From positions 1 through 20,836 of the forward strand of contig CALRGS010000006.1 in NCBI GenBank assembly GCA_943357975.1: a stretch of DNA of 20,836 nt, in the 5' to 3' direction. The notes under the pieces were generated by a model. That model made no database searches and was not told the origin of the DNA. It worked only from the letters and a program-made list of their open reading frames with translations. The translations under genes were made by a program, and so were the position numbers. The number at the start of each line of letters is the position of its first letter. Positions within the stretch are counted from its first letter, which is position 1. The DNA is from Candidatus Nomurabacteria bacterium (lineage in GTDB: Bacteria; Patescibacteriota; Minisyncoccia; Phycocordibacterales; UBA1006). This document shows, one piece after another, positions 20,598 to 20,836 of the stretch.

Positions 20598-20632
20598 CCT
20601 CTCTCCTTGTAGGAGGGGGGATAGGGGAGAGG
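20598..20632 (-). promoter_or_regulatory. hairpin covering the rnpA ribosome-binding region
   Basis: On the minus strand, CCTCTCCCC (from 20632 down to 20624) can pair with GGAGAGAGG (20606 down to 20598), nine pairs including one G-U. This hides the purine-rich Shine-Dalgarno-like sequence just before rnpA. An alternative small hairpin CTCCT-ACA-AGGAG uses part of the same bases, so two exclusive folds are possible. On the plus strand the structure is followed by TTTT. A regulatory role is inference. Confidence 0.4.
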
Positions 20633-20644
20633 TTTTCATTCTAA

Positions 20645-20664
20645 CACAAAACCCCTCTCGGGGC
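20645..20664 (-). terminator. probable terminator after rpmH
   Basis: On the minus strand, CCCC-GAGA-GGGG followed by TTTTGTGTT, 15 bases after the rpmH stop. The stem is short but the loop GAGA is a GNRA tetraloop, which stabilises such hairpins. Partial termination, with some read-through into rnpA, is plausible. Confidence 0.55.
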
Positions 20665-20678
20665 TCAGTGTGGAAAAT

Positions 20679-20816
20679 TTAAGCTGAAAGCTTGGTTCGC
20701 CCTTTCTGGCGACGTCGGAGGATAAGGCTTCGTCCAGAGGTTGTAGCCATACGACCAAGGAACCCGTGGGCTCGAGCTCGTTTTCGTGTATGTGCATGGA
20801 AGTTTTTTACTGACAT
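20679..20816 (-). CDS. rpmH: 50S ribosomal protein L34
   Basis: A 45-residue, very basic structural protein of the large ribosomal subunit, with the L34 signature visible: HTRKRARAHGFLGRMAT, then SGR (29 region), LILRRRQKGRTKL at the end. The length is normal (44-46). The first residues MSVKNFHA replace the common MKRTFQPS and align without gaps. The ATG at 20816 is the only start in frame near the expected N-terminus; an in-frame stretch continues to the window edge without a start. No strong Shine-Dalgarno sequence precedes it, and only AT-rich AATAAT lies upstream as a possible -10. In many bacteria dnaA and the origin lie just upstream, which here would be beyond the right edge. Confidence 0.93.
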   Translation of the reverse strand: MSVKNFHAHTRKRARAHGFLGRMATTSGRSLILRRRQKGRTKLSA

Positions 20817-20836
20817 ATGTCGGGGATTATTACATA

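Noticed and set aside
20334..20612. Plus-strand open frame opposite rnpA
   Set aside because: It is the shadow of rnpA, whose RNRIRR motif and gene order are unmistakable.
1..20836. CRISPR array, tRNA/rRNA genes, transposase or integrase
   Set aside because: No regularly spaced repeats, no cloverleaf-like sequence and no recombinase motif were found; gaps between genes are too short for more than terminators and promoters.

Overview
The window looks like a chromosomal segment of a Candidate Phyla Radiation bacterium (Patescibacteria, probably a Parcubacteria-type lineage). The pointers are the AT-leaning base composition, very tight gene packing, the standard code with only TAA/TAG stops, genes that start directly behind a -10 box, and above all a PrgI / TraC-like / VirB4 cluster surrounded by large secreted proteins of unknown family. 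Taxonomy is an inference from gene content; no marker phylogeny was possible.

Layout. (1) 1-878: the 3' part of an unrecognised gene and a small overlapping acidic protein, closed by a terminator. (2) 922-5183: housekeeping-type genes: a UvrD/PcrA helicase, a UbiA-family prenyltransferase with a large extra membrane domain, and the 16S rRNA dimethyltransferase RsmA (KsgA). (3) 5161-19323: one long same-strand block of envelope and secretion genes. In order: a membrane-anchored protein with a calcium-loop motif, a large secreted protein of unknown family, a TrbL/VirB6-like polytopic protein with a very long hydrophilic tail, a small acidic protein, PrgI (VirB3-like), a stand-alone TraC-like domain protein, the VirB4 ATPase, a secreted beta-rich protein, a pilin-like two-helix protein fused to an NlpC/P60 peptidase, and a membrane-anchored protein with a peptidoglycan-binding domain and a predicted beta-propeller. 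(4) 19355-20816, opposite strand: yidC, yidD, rnpA and rpmH, the conserved cluster that in many bacteria lies next to dnaA and the origin. The two strands converge on a perfect bidirectional terminator.

How the genes fit together. Block 3 reads as an envelope-spanning type IV secretion-like machine. VirB4 would supply energy, PrgI and the TrbL/VirB6-like protein the inner-membrane channel, and the pilin/NlpC fusion both a VirB2-like subunit and VirB1-like wall cutting. The peptidoglycan-binding/propeller protein and the secreted proteins would be wall or surface parts. No relaxase or VirD4-type coupling protein lies inside the window, so DNA conjugation is not the obvious role; DNA uptake, protein secretion or contact with a host cell are alternatives. 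In region 4, RnpA is the protein subunit of RNase P, L34 is ribosomal, and YidC/YidD insert membrane proteins.

Expression. Nine genes have a TATAAT-like box 6-8 nt before the ATG and a tenth has one 11 nt before it. This predicts leaderless or nearly leaderless mRNAs. Most of these units end in strong hairpin terminators, several of which share bases with a stop codon or with the next promoter and start codon. No tRNA, CRISPR array, transposase or phage gene was seen. The only stretches without genes are under about 120 bases and hold terminators, promoters and palindromes.
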